The notes beneath the pieces are model-generated. The model was not told the origin of the DNA and did no database searches. It worked only from the letters and a program-made list of their open reading frames with translations. This document shows, piece by piece, positions 14,124 to 19,568 of a DNA stretch of 34,219 bases. A program made the position numbers and the translations under genes. The DNA is taken from the IMG/VR virus record IMGVR_UViG_3300033141_001404, positions 1 through 34,219 of that record. One strand, given 5' to 3'. How positions within the stretch are numbered: position 1 is the stretch's first letter; each line of letters starts with the position of its first letter. The stretch comes from a virus.

Positions 14124-14649
14124 GTATCATCCTTTATTTACTTTTGTTAGATTAAGTGTTTGGCTTGTAAAGAATTGCCCAGCCTAAAAAGACTAGGTTT
14201 ACTTCCGTTGAGTATCGCGTAGGAAAGTTTATTCTTATACTGCATAGCTATTATAAATAAGAAAAGAGAAATAACTTAGATAGATGGGAGCCTTGTATCT
14301 ACCTCGACCATTAAGGTCAACTCTTAACTGCTTGTGTTCTCCGGGCATCGGTACGCTTTAAATGCGTGCTATGACACTCTATTTTCTGCTTAACGTTTAA
14401 ATTTCCGTTTGGACGCTCTCCAAACTCTGAGATTATTTAATGGAGTCTCATACTCTCGTTACTTGACAATGATAATTCTAAAGGGGGATAGTTCATAAAA
14501 GAAGAGTGTGCAAACCATCTTCTGTTATATCCTTTAACCAATCCGAAAATTGGTGACAGTTTGCACACTGGTTAAAAGATACTTATTCAACATTGTACCA
14601 TAATTACTTTAACCCAAACTTGTTGGGCTTTTGTGTTGTGGGTTATTGT
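14124..14649. other. Structured non-coding region (~525 bp), candidate ncRNA or origin
   Basis: No convincing gene. Inverted repeats seen: an 11-bp stem 14505-14515 with 14559-14569, enclosing CTGT/ACAG and ACCAAT/ATTGGT stems; GTTTGG/CCAAAC near 14407-14425; TGAGA/TCTCA near 14427-14449; GTACGC/GCGTGC at 14351-14369, capped by CAU/AUG and GUGU/ACAC; GACC/GGTC near 14307-14319; and GGTAGAT/ATCTATC (as read on the - strand) near 14280-14304. Wobble pairs favour different strands for different stems, so orientation is unresolved. Confidence 0.5.
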
Positions 14650-14670
14650 TTATCTTTTAACAATAAGTAT
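14571..14670. repeat. Overlapping alternative inverted repeats
   Basis: GTTAAAAGATA (14571-14581) is the exact inverse complement of 14651-14661, and the adjoining ATACTTATT (14579-14587) is the exact inverse complement of 14662-14670. In the right arm the two blocks are swapped, so the two stems compete. The right arm covers the end of the 32-residue membrane gene. Confidence 0.6.
14592..14597 (-). promoter_or_regulatory. Putative leftward promoter (TGG-TACAAT)
   Basis: Read on the - strand, TACAAT is preceded by TGG, an extended -10 element; no clear -35. Transcription from about 14585 would run through the structured region into the 14123 gene, making it a roughly 460-nt leader or a separate small RNA. 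Confidence 0.4.
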
Positions 14671-14748
14671 GCCGATTATCATAAATATACCAACTACTCC
14701 AACATTTAGTGACGTATAAATCCTCTGTAATATTTCAAACTCTGTCAT
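14650..14748 (-). CDS. 32-residue single-pass membrane micro-protein
   Basis: ATG overlaps the stop of the HTH_39-like gene (ATGA), with AGGGAG six bases ahead. Residues 1-13 are polar and 14-30 form one strong hydrophobic helix (Val/Ile/Gly/Phe/Met), ending Lys-Arg. It resembles small phage membrane peptides or toxin-like peptides, but no family is assigned. Its 3' end lies in an inverted repeat. Confidence 0.6.
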   Translation of the reverse strand: MTEFEILQRIYTSLNVGVVGIFMIIGILIVKR

Positions 14749-14951
14749 TTCGTCTCCCTTAGCTCGTATGAAGCATACGTCTTGCCGCCCTGCGTGATGT
14801 TCCTTGTGACTATATCCATGCCCTGGCTGCGAAGATCGAATATTCTTGAACTTAACCTAAAGCAGTCAAACATATTTAACGCCATTAAAGCTGTGAGGCT
14901 ATGACCGTCTTCCAAGTGTTGCCTGATTAGGTTGTTTTGTGATTGGCTCAT
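14745..14951 (-). CDS. Winged HTH DNA-binding protein (HTH_39-like), 68 aa
   Basis: The sequence matches the helix-turn-helix type common in phage and prophage: Ile-Arg-Gln-His-Leu-Glu-Asp-Gly, then Ala-Leu-Met-Ala-Leu-Asn-Met-Phe then Arg-Leu-Ser-Ser-Arg-Ile-Phe-Asp-Leu-Arg, followed by a beta wing. It probably regulates the early region. It is third in the PL operon; the start overlaps the previous stop. Confidence 0.75.
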   Translation of the reverse strand: MSQSQNNLIRQHLEDGHSLTALMALNMFDCFRLSSRIFDLRSQGMDIVTRNITQGGKTYASYELRETK

Positions 14952-15139
14952 TTGGTGTCCTTTAAAGATAATAGTCCTATTTCTATACCTTCTAGTATTT
15001 CCTCTGATATAAGAAGTGGCTCTTGAACATATCTAAGCAACGAAATTAAAGTAGCTTCTTCATCTTTATTTAAATACACTTGCCTTATTCCGTCTATGCC
15101 TTCTAGCTCTACTATAATATGTGCTTTTAGTATTTTCAT
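14948..15139 (-). CDS. Hypothetical early protein, 63 aa
   Basis: Acidic, Ile/Leu/Glu-rich small protein with no recognised motif. Its ATG begins one base after the HTH gene stop (TAAGATG), with GAGGAG overlapping the end of that gene as ribosome site. Early expression from PL suggests a takeover or anti-host role, but this is only context. Confidence 0.65.
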   Translation of the reverse strand: MKILKAHIIVELEGIDGIRQVYLNKDEEATLISLLRYVQEPLLISEEILEGIEIGLLSLKDTK

Positions 15140-15140
15140 C

Positions 15141-15302
15141 TTAAAAATGCTCCTCTCTACTTTTACTATGATCTTCTCTTTCTAGCTTTTCTTTCATAAA
15201 TACATAAAGTTTACGTCTCCAATTACTAGACTCCTGTTTTTTCCAATTAGCTAAAGTCCTAATTGGCATCTTAAATCGCTCTGCTATTTTCACATCTGTC
15301 AT
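15141..15302 (-). CDS. Small HTH regulator, 53 aa, first PL gene
   Basis: The N-terminus reads as a Cro/phage-type HTH: Lys-Ile-Ala-Glu-Arg-Phe-Lys-Met-Pro, turn, Thr-Leu-Ala-Asn-Trp-Lys. A basic helix follows, with Trp-Arg-Arg-Lys and a charged C-terminus. AAGGA lies ahead of the ATG, about 20 bases after the PL start point. As the gene nearest the divergent promoters it is the best candidate for binding the operator-like repeat between them. Confidence 0.75.
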   Translation of the reverse strand: MTDVKIAERFKMPIRTLANWKKQESSNWRRKLYVFMKEKLEREDHSKSREEHF

Positions 15303-15327
15303 ATTGTTCCTTATGTTAATATAAGAA

Positions 15328-15357
15328 AGTATATCACAATAAATGCAACATTGTCAA
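15328..15357 (-). promoter_or_regulatory. PL: leftward early promoter
   Basis: On the - strand, TTGACA (15357-15352), 18-base spacer, TATACT (15333-15328) with TGA directly ahead of the -10 box. This is near consensus for sigma-70. The start near 15321 leaves a leader of about 20 bases before the small HTH gene. Confidence 0.8.
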
Positions 15358-15379
15358 GAAAATTACATTTATTTTCATA
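15332..15379. promoter_or_regulatory. Operator-like inverted repeat between PL and PR
   Basis: The arm 15363-15379 (TTACATTTATTTTCATA) and the reverse complement of 15332-15348 agree at 14 of 17 positions. The left arm overlaps the PL -10 box and spacer; the right arm ends six bases before the PR -35 box. A regulator bound here could control both promoters; the 53-aa HTH protein is the likely binder. Confidence 0.55.
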
Positions 15380-15385
15380 AAACCC

Positions 15386-15414
15386 TTGACATTTAAAATA
15401 TTCTCTGCTACAAT
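15386..15414 (+). promoter_or_regulatory. PR: rightward early promoter
   Basis: TTGACA (15386-15391), a 17-base spacer and TACAAT (15409-15414): almost perfect sigma-70 consensus. Start predicted near 15421. It drives a long structured leader and then the 15837-17830 gene cluster. Confidence 0.88.
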
Positions 15415-15420
15415 TTGAGT

Positions 15421-15800
15421 AGAAGTTGAGTTTAGCTTCTGTGTTCTCTAACATTTTGAGCTTTTATAAGTGGTGTAGAGAGTTAAAGGTTTTAGATTAG
15501 TGCGAATACGTTTTCCAATGGGTAAAAACTTGGACTACCTTTGAAGTTAACATAAACCTACCTAGTTAGTATGTGTCCAAGCAGAACCCTTAATGAAAAG
15601 TCGCGACTATTTTACATAGTTACTACACCACTTATAAGAGCTTTTACATGAGCCGTCAGTTTTGATTTAACTCCTCCTTTTTCAAAATATCCCTTTCTTT
15701 GACGGCTCTTTTAAGAGCTTCAATGTTGACATGACCCAAGCAAATCTAATTCCCCTTTTCAAAATTAGATTTAAACTTCCTCCTTTTGCTTGGGTCTTGT
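15421..15800 (+). ncRNA. Three-hairpin leader / candidate small RNA with anti-SD loops
   Basis: Downstream of PR and without an open frame. After a short 5' hairpin (15421-15440) come three modules. H1: a 20-bp stem (15459-15478 with 15623-15642, one U-G) around a 144-nt folded insert that contains a CTTGGAC/GTCCAAG stem (15529-15535, 15576-15582). H2: GAGCCGTCA/TGACGGCTC (15650-15658, 15700-15708) with an inner TTTTGA/TCAAAA stem, followed by TTTT. H3: GACCCAAGC/GCTTGGGTC (15733-15741, 15788-15796) with an inner 10-bp AAATCTAATT/AATTAGATTT stem. H2 and H3 both expose UCCUCCUUUU, complementary to a ribosome-binding site. Each module is followed by a GAGCUU-type linker. Confidence 0.65.
15672..15787 (+). 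repeat. Repeated pyrimidine-rich loop motif TCCTCCTTTT
   Basis: The 10-mer TCCTCCTTTT occurs at 15672-15681 (H2 loop) and 15778-15787 (H3 side loop), each preceded by GATTTAA. The longer imperfect repeat spans about 18-20 bases. Its core matches the anti-Shine-Dalgarno tail of 16S rRNA and is complementary to AAAAGGA-type ribosome sites, such as the one at 15824-15830. Confidence 0.75.
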
Positions 15801-15836
15801 GAGCTTTGACTCTAATTTAAATGAAAAGGATTTAAA

Positions 15837-16052
15837 ATGAAACTAGAAACATTTTGGGAGATATTACAACAAGAGCAATACCAAGCCTTAACCGTGGCAG
15901 AATTTGTGGAGGTAGTGAAAGACTCGAAAGTTATGGAAGATGAACCGTTCCCTAGCTTTTCCGAGGAGTCGATAAGACTGCATGAAGAGAAGATGGAACT
16001 AAAAGAGAAGCGTGAGAGATTTGCGGACTATTCTGACCAGGAGGCAAAATAA
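15837..16052 (+). CDS. Hypothetical acidic early protein, 71 aa
   Basis: First gene after the PR leader. The ribosome site AAAAGGA is spaced seven bases from the ATG and is complementary to the leader loops. The protein is Glu-rich, helical, and not recognised; its C-terminal half is a Glu/Lys/Arg coiled coil. The stop overlaps the annealing-protein start (TAATG). Confidence 0.7.
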   Translation: MKLETFWEILQQEQYQALTVAEFVEVVKDSKVMEDEPFPSFSEESIRLHEEKMELKEKRERFADYSDQEAK

Positions 16053-16612
16053 TGAATAATGTATATAAAAAACTATTTGAACTTAAAAAGCTGACAGGCA
16101 AAGTAGTAAAAGGTGCTAGTAACCCCTTCTTTAAAACCAAATACTCTGATTTAAATAGCGTAATTGATGCCACAGAGTCAGCACTTGAAGAGGTAGGGCT
16201 TCTTTATCTTGATAGAGTAGAGGGCTTAGAGTTGATAAGTGATATTATTGACATTGAGAGTGGAGAAGTTATCACTACTAAAACACCTCTTTTATTGGCT
16301 AAACAAGACATGCAACAACTGGGCTCAGCGATTACATACGCTAGGCGATATGCACGAATGACTACATTAGGGCTACAGTCTGTCGATGATGATGGAGGAG
16401 TAGCTAGCGGAACGGTATTCATTAGACCTAAGCAGATCAAAGAGATAAATGAGCTAATACTTGCAACCAAAACCGATACTGTCAAGTTCTTGCAATATTT
16501 TCATACTGATGCTGTTAAGAACTTAACCGAACAAGCAGCAATACAAGCAATCAAAACACTTACACTTAAAAAAGAAAAAGGAGCGAAAGATGGAACTGAT
16601 AAAACCAACTAG
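16052..16612 (+). CDS. erf: ERF-superfamily single-strand annealing protein
   Basis: A 186-residue recombinase that pairs complementary single strands, acting with SSB. Family features: FKTKYSDLNSVIDA near 27-40, GSAITYARRY (91-100) and the acidic turn VDDDG (111-115). The C-terminal ~65 residues are helical and basic. P22 Erf-like proteins circularise and repair phage DNA. It overlaps the next gene by 23 bases. Confidence 0.9.
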   Translation: MNNVYKKLFELKKLTGKVVKGASNPFFKTKYSDLNSVIDATESALEEVGLLYLDRVEGLELISDIIDIESGEVITTKTPLLLAKQDMQQLGSAITYARRYARMTTLGLQSVDDDGGVASGTVFIRPKQIKEINELILATKTDTVKFLQYFHTDAVKNLTEQAAIQAIKTLTLKKEKGAKDGTDKTN

Positions 16613-17078
16613 CCTGGAAACATCAAAAGACATAAAAGAATGTCTCGAGTGGAAGATAAATTCTTTAATAGAGCAAGATAAAAATGTTTCAAATGGTCTT
16701 GCTGACTACTTCGGAATAGGACTTGATAACCTAGATGCTCAACTAAAACAACTTGATGAGGTGACAAAAGAGATAAATAGCCGTAAAAGTGATTTAAAGG
16801 CACAAATAACCGCGATTAAACAAGAAGGTGCATTGTTCCTAGAAAGTCAAGGAATTGATAAACTAGAGGGTGTTTTGACTTCTTCGGTAACGATCACAAA
16901 AGGTAAGCCCGAAACATCAAAAGTTAAATTTAAACTCTTGGTGGATAAAAAAGCAAGTGAAGCCTATTTGGTTGATGGTGGGTTGGCTGTGTATGAGAGT
17001 GTAGAAGTTTCTGCTACTAAAGATATGCTTAGGATAAACAAGAGAAAAATCGCACTTGCAGAAGTTGAAGGAGATTAA
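16590..17078 (+). CDS. Gp157-like coiled-coil protein
   Basis: A 162-residue protein with a long coiled coil (about 45-95), then a beta-rich C-terminal half with Thr-Ile-Thr-Lys-Gly-Lys-Pro. This is the layout of the siphovirus Gp157 family, often beside annealing proteins and linked in some phages to nuclease inhibition or resistance. It probably helps recombination or protects DNA ends. AAAGGAG lies ahead of the start. Confidence 0.7.
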   Translation: MELIKPTSLETSKDIKECLEWKINSLIEQDKNVSNGLADYFGIGLDNLDAQLKQLDEVTKEINSRKSDLKAQITAIKQEGALFLESQGIDKLEGVLTSSVTITKGKPETSKVKFKLLVDKKASEAYLVDGGLAVYESVEVSATKDMLRINKRKIALAEVEGD

Positions 17079-17080
17079 TA

Positions 17081-17275
17081 ATGAGTGGATTACCAAAAGA
17101 AATTTATGTAGTGGTCGCAGAGAGCGGTTATTCCATAAAAGAGAAAAAAGGCACACCAATAGCTTTTGAGTCAGAGGCACTAGATTTAGAAAGTGCTGAG
17201 GCTTTTCAGCAAAGAATAGGTAGTAAATATGGAAGGACTGCTATTTACAAAGCGGTCAAAATAGATGAAAATTGA
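17081..17275 (+). CDS. Hypothetical protein, 64 aa
   Basis: A small mixed alpha/beta protein placed between the Gp157-like gene and ninB, with GGAG ahead of its ATG and an 11-base overlap with ninB. No motif recognised. Confidence 0.65.
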   Translation: MSGLPKEIYVVVAESGYSIKEKKGTPIAFESEALDLESAEAFQQRIGSKYGRTAIYKAVKIDEN

Positions 17276-17663
17276 AGTCGAGATAGTTGATGAAGTCATG
17301 CAGTTTAAACAAATGCCCGGCTTCAAAAATGGAAGGTACGAGGTCGAGATCAAAAACCTAGACACTAGAACCATCAAACAAAACTCAGCCTTGTATCTGT
17401 GGCTCACTCAAATATCAAACAGATTAAACAATGAGAATATACCAACTACTCAGATACTAAAAGCTGATGTTACATGGACGATGGAAAAGGTTAAATATAT
17501 GTTTTTTAACCCTATTATGGAAATGTTGTATCAAAAGAAAAGCACGACTAGGTTAGCGAAAGATGAGTTTGAGCTTATCATAATGACTATGACTAAGGCT
17601 TTTGGTGGACGCGGTATCGAGTTGCCACCGTTCCCATCAATAGAGACAAAGGATAACAAATGA
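17265..17663 (+). CDS. ninB: NinB-family recombination protein
   Basis: A 132-residue member of the NinB (Orf) family, which in lambda works as a recombination mediator loading annealing protein onto SSB-coated DNA. Family features: Lys-Gln-Asn-Ser-Ala-Leu-Tyr-Leu-Trp-Leu near 45-54, Lys-Ala-Asp-Val-Thr-Trp-Thr near 71-77, and Lys-Ser-Thr-Thr-Arg-Leu. It shares an operon with the annealing protein, while ninG and ssb lie in the leftward arm. The stop overlaps the next ATG. Confidence 0.85.
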   Translation: MKIEVEIVDEVMQFKQMPGFKNGRYEVEIKNLDTRTIKQNSALYLWLTQISNRLNNENIPTTQILKADVTWTMEKVKYMFFNPIMEMLYQKKSTTRLAKDEFELIIMTMTKAFGGRGIELPPFPSIETKDNK

Positions 17664-17830
17664 CACATATAAACAGATTAAACAATATCATCTTTTTTCT
17701 ATTGCTTCTCTCTTTGCTTGTGATAGCATTGAGGGCTGAGTGTGAAGTCTTGAACCTAGATACGATGAAGTGTGAATTGATGAGTGAGCAGAATTTAACG
17801 CTTAATTCTGCTTGGGTTGAGTTTTACTGA
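17660..17830 (+). CDS. Small membrane-anchored or secreted protein, 56 aa
   Basis: ATGA overlap with ninB. Residues 8-24 form one hydrophobic Leu/Ile/Phe helix, followed by a polar C-terminal part with two Cys (28 and 38) that could form a disulfide in the periplasm. There is no lipobox. It ends in a 7-base tail-to-tail overlap with the amidase gene. A role in lysis or exclusion is possible but unproven. Confidence 0.6.
   Translation: MTHINRLNNIIFFLLLLSLLVIALRAECEVLNLDTMKCELMSEQNLTLNSAWVEFY
17788..17811. terminator. Hairpin at the convergent early/late operon ends
   Basis: GCAGAATT (17788-17795) and AATTCTGC (17804-17811) make a perfect 8-bp stem with an 8-base loop in the last codons of the 17660 gene, 12 bases from the amidase stop. 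Only a weak T-run follows on the + strand and none on the - strand, so it may be a weak or factor-assisted terminator. Confidence 0.4.
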
Positions 17831-18327
17831 TAGATATTTCTAATCTCATTCATATTCATTAAAGGGCATGACTTATTAACATTTGGAAGCTCTGTATGCC
17901 CTAGAATGTCACTAGGTAGTAAATGATACATATCATCTGAGATTAACAGCCTAGTTAGCTTCTGTATAGCTTTAATCTGCTCTCTTGTAGCGTCTAAGGT
18001 AGCGATGCCATCATTAGCCATCCCACCAATCCTACAAATACCGATACTATGACTATTCCATCCTCTAGCGTGAGACCCTGCATAATCTACCCACCTTCCT
18101 TTTTGTATTGTTCCATCCTCTAAGACTACATAGTGATAACCTATGCCACTTCCCCATCGTTCTTTATGCCATTTATCTATAGTAAAAGCAGTATCGCCGC
18201 GAAACTGAGGACTAAATGAACAATGTATAGCAATAGAAGTGATTTTCCTATTAGTCTTATATGTCTTTCCATTATTGATCTCTTCTGTAAGGTCTCTACC
18301 GATTGATGAAAATTTCTCATGTCTCAT
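17824..18327 (-). CDS. Endolysin: N-acetylmuramoyl-L-alanine amidase (T7 lysozyme-like)
   Basis: A 167-residue amidase_2 enzyme cutting the lactyl-L-Ala bond in peptidoglycan at lysis. Zinc ligands are H35 (IHCS), H144 (GHTELP) and C154, with catalytic Y64 and K152 in the expected places. There is no signal peptide, so it needs the holins upstream. T7 lysozyme also inhibits T7 RNA polymerase, but no phage RNA polymerase is present here. The start overlaps the holin stop. Confidence 0.92.
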   Translation of the reverse strand: MRHEKFSSIGRDLTEEINNGKTYKTNRKITSIAIHCSFSPQFRGDTAFTIDKWHKERWGSGIGYHYVVLEDGTIQKGRWVDYAGSHARGWNSHSIGICRIGGMANDGIATLDATREQIKAIQKLTRLLISDDMYHLLPSDILGHTELPNVNKSCPLMNMNEIRNIYQ

Positions 18328-18731
18328 TATTCACCTTTCCAAACTTTTACCATCTTTTCCCCTGATCTACCCACTATATAGCCCGTTAATCCTAATTGTA
18401 AAAGCGTCCACATATTCGGAGGAATATCAAGTGTAGGCACTACATATCCCCATGATTGGAAGTATGGTGCTACTATATAGTTATTTGCGATTATAGTTAC
18501 AAAGGTTAACATAGTGATAGGTCGCCATGAAGCTACCAACCAATGCTCACTATTTGCTTCTGCTACAATGGTTTTAGCCTTGGCTTCCATCATTTTGCTT
18601 TCAGCGTCTTGGATAGCGTTGAGTAGTTTCAGTTTCTCTGATGGGTCTTTTATTCCTTCACCAGTTATAGCTTCTCTTATATCTTTAAATATACTTCCAA
18701 TATCCCCTAATTTAAAATCAACTAATCCCAT
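18327..18731 (-). CDS. Holin (GTA-type 3TM family)
   Basis: A 134-residue protein. The N-terminal half is amphipathic and helical. Then come Trp-Arg-Pro-Ile-Thr-Met-Leu-Thr-Phe-Val (about 69-78) and Asn-Asn-Tyr, Ala-Pro-Tyr, Pro-Pro-Asn-Met-Trp, and a final Gly-Tyr-Ile-Val-Gly-Arg-Ser-Gly-Glu-Lys, the hallmark of this holin family. It would open the inner membrane for the amidase encoded next. AAGGA lies ahead of the ATG. Confidence 0.85.
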   Translation of the reverse strand: MGLVDFKLGDIGSIFKDIREAITGEGIKDPSEKLKLLNAIQDAESKMMEAKAKTIVAEANSEHWLVASWRPITMLTFVTIIANNYIVAPYFQSWGYVVPTLDIPPNMWTLLQLGLTGYIVGRSGEKMVKVWKGE

Positions 18732-18740
18732 ATATTATCC

Positions 18741-18851
18741 TTAACATCTAGTACACATTTTAAGTACTTCTAGTGCACTTACTAAAACTCCTATTGAGCA
18801 AAAAGTAACAAACCATGTTTTTACCCGTTCCTTTTTATTTCCTAGTAACAT
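18741..18851 (-). CDS. 36-residue single-pass membrane micro-protein in lysis cassette
   Basis: ATG lies inside the last codons of the 18835 gene, with GGAG eight bases ahead. A basic N-terminus (Lys-Lys-Glu-Arg-Val-Lys) precedes one hydrophobic helix (about 13-30) and a short tail with two Cys. The position between two membrane lysis genes suggests a holin modulator or antiholin. Not previously known to me. Confidence 0.55.
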   Translation of the reverse strand: MLLGNKKERVKTWFVTFCSIGVLVSALEVLKMCTRC

Positions 18852-19176
18852 TCTTGATCTCCAAGTATTTTGTTAACTTTTCCCGAAAAACTAAAGGCAT
18901 AAAAGTAATGACTACCCCTAGAGCCTCCATACTTATTAGTGAACTGAGAGCATAAAGAGATATTGCCAATTTACTATCGTCACCAATTCCTAAAACCTCA
19001 ATAACCGGTGATACAATATACATAGCCACAAACACACTTGATACTATAATTGTCATAGCTATTTTAATCGTCTTATTGCTTCCCAAAAAGAACTGAACGA
19101 ACATACCAAAAATAACAGCCGTCATAATCTGCGACTCGTGTATCGTCTCTGATAGTTCATGTAGCTTAGAGTGCAT
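18835..19176 (-). CDS. Three-helix membrane protein, putative second holin, 113 aa
   Basis: Three hydrophobic segments (about 15-32, 37-57 and 68-95) are joined by short loops, with a basic C-terminus. This fits a class I holin-like or antiholin protein beside the recognised 3TM holin and the amidase. The family is not certain. The next gene starts inside its 3' end. Confidence 0.6.
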   Translation of the reverse strand: MHSKLHELSETIHESQIMTAVIFGMFVQFFLGSNKTIKIAMTIIVSSVFVAMYIVSPVIEVLGIGDDSKLAISLYALSSLISMEALGVVITFMPLVFREKLTKYLEIKNVTRK

Positions 19177-19178
19177 AT

Positions 19179-19568
19179 CTAGAACCTAAACATCACATTT
19201 AAAAACGGTGCTTCTGTAGAGTGCTTATATCCAACCTCGAAGGATGTTTTGTTGACCGTGAAACCTGTACCGAAAACAAAGCCGTCATAGTCATTAACCG
19301 CATCTATTGACTTCTCAAAACCGATTAAGCCGTAAAAGTTTTCACCGGCTTTCATCTTTCCGTAAATGCCTACGTCCTGTGTATCCCCTCTCATGATGTG
19401 TGAGTATCTGCCCTCTATCGCAAATTTGTCATTAACTTGATAGCCAACTAAACCAAAGGCATAAGCTCTACAGTCCTCTTGCTTGTCGGTAAATGTTCCA
19501 CCTAGTCCGAAGTATGGATTAGCCATAAGCCCTGCTGTTAATACTAAAAATAAAAATATCTTTTTCAT
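19179..19568 (-). CDS. Small outer-membrane beta-barrel protein, 129 aa
   Basis: A classical signal peptide (Lys-Lys then Leu/Phe/Val core, cleavage after Leu-Met-Ala near 16) precedes about 110 residues of alternating hydrophobic/polar strands with Gly/Tyr/Phe, ending in the outer-membrane signature Phe-Arg-Phe. It is about the size of an eight-strand barrel. Phage-encoded barrels such as Lom alter the host surface or block superinfection; a lysis role is also possible given the adjacent holins. Expressed late. Confidence 0.75.
   Translation of the reverse strand: MKKIFLFLVLTAGLMANPYFGLGGTFTDKQEDCRAYAFGLVGYQVNDKFAIEGRYSHIMRGDTQDVGIYGKMKAGENFYGLIGFEKSIDAVNDYDGFVFGTGFTVNKTSFEVGYKHSTEAPFLNVMFRF

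Noticed and set aside
14275-14380. Possible tRNA in the structured region
   Set aside because: No T-loop pattern (GTTCGA-type), no proper cloverleaf or acceptor stem on either strand.
14463-14484. TTGACA at 14463 as a rightward promoter
   Set aside because: No acceptable -10 box at 16-18 bases and no rightward gene follows.
14485-14510. An 18-codon frame inside the structured region on the - strand
   Set aside because: No ribosome site, and it overlaps strong inverted repeats, so it is unlikely to be translated.
15421-15650. 6S RNA or tmRNA
   Set aside because: The long closing stem recalls 6S RNA, but there is no central open-promoter-like bubble. No tag reading frame or tRNA-like end for tmRNA can be seen.
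15421-15800. CRISPR array or type III toxin-antitoxin RNA repeats
   Set aside because: The hairpin modules differ in sequence and length and have no regular repeat-spacer unit; no ToxN-like gene is nearby.
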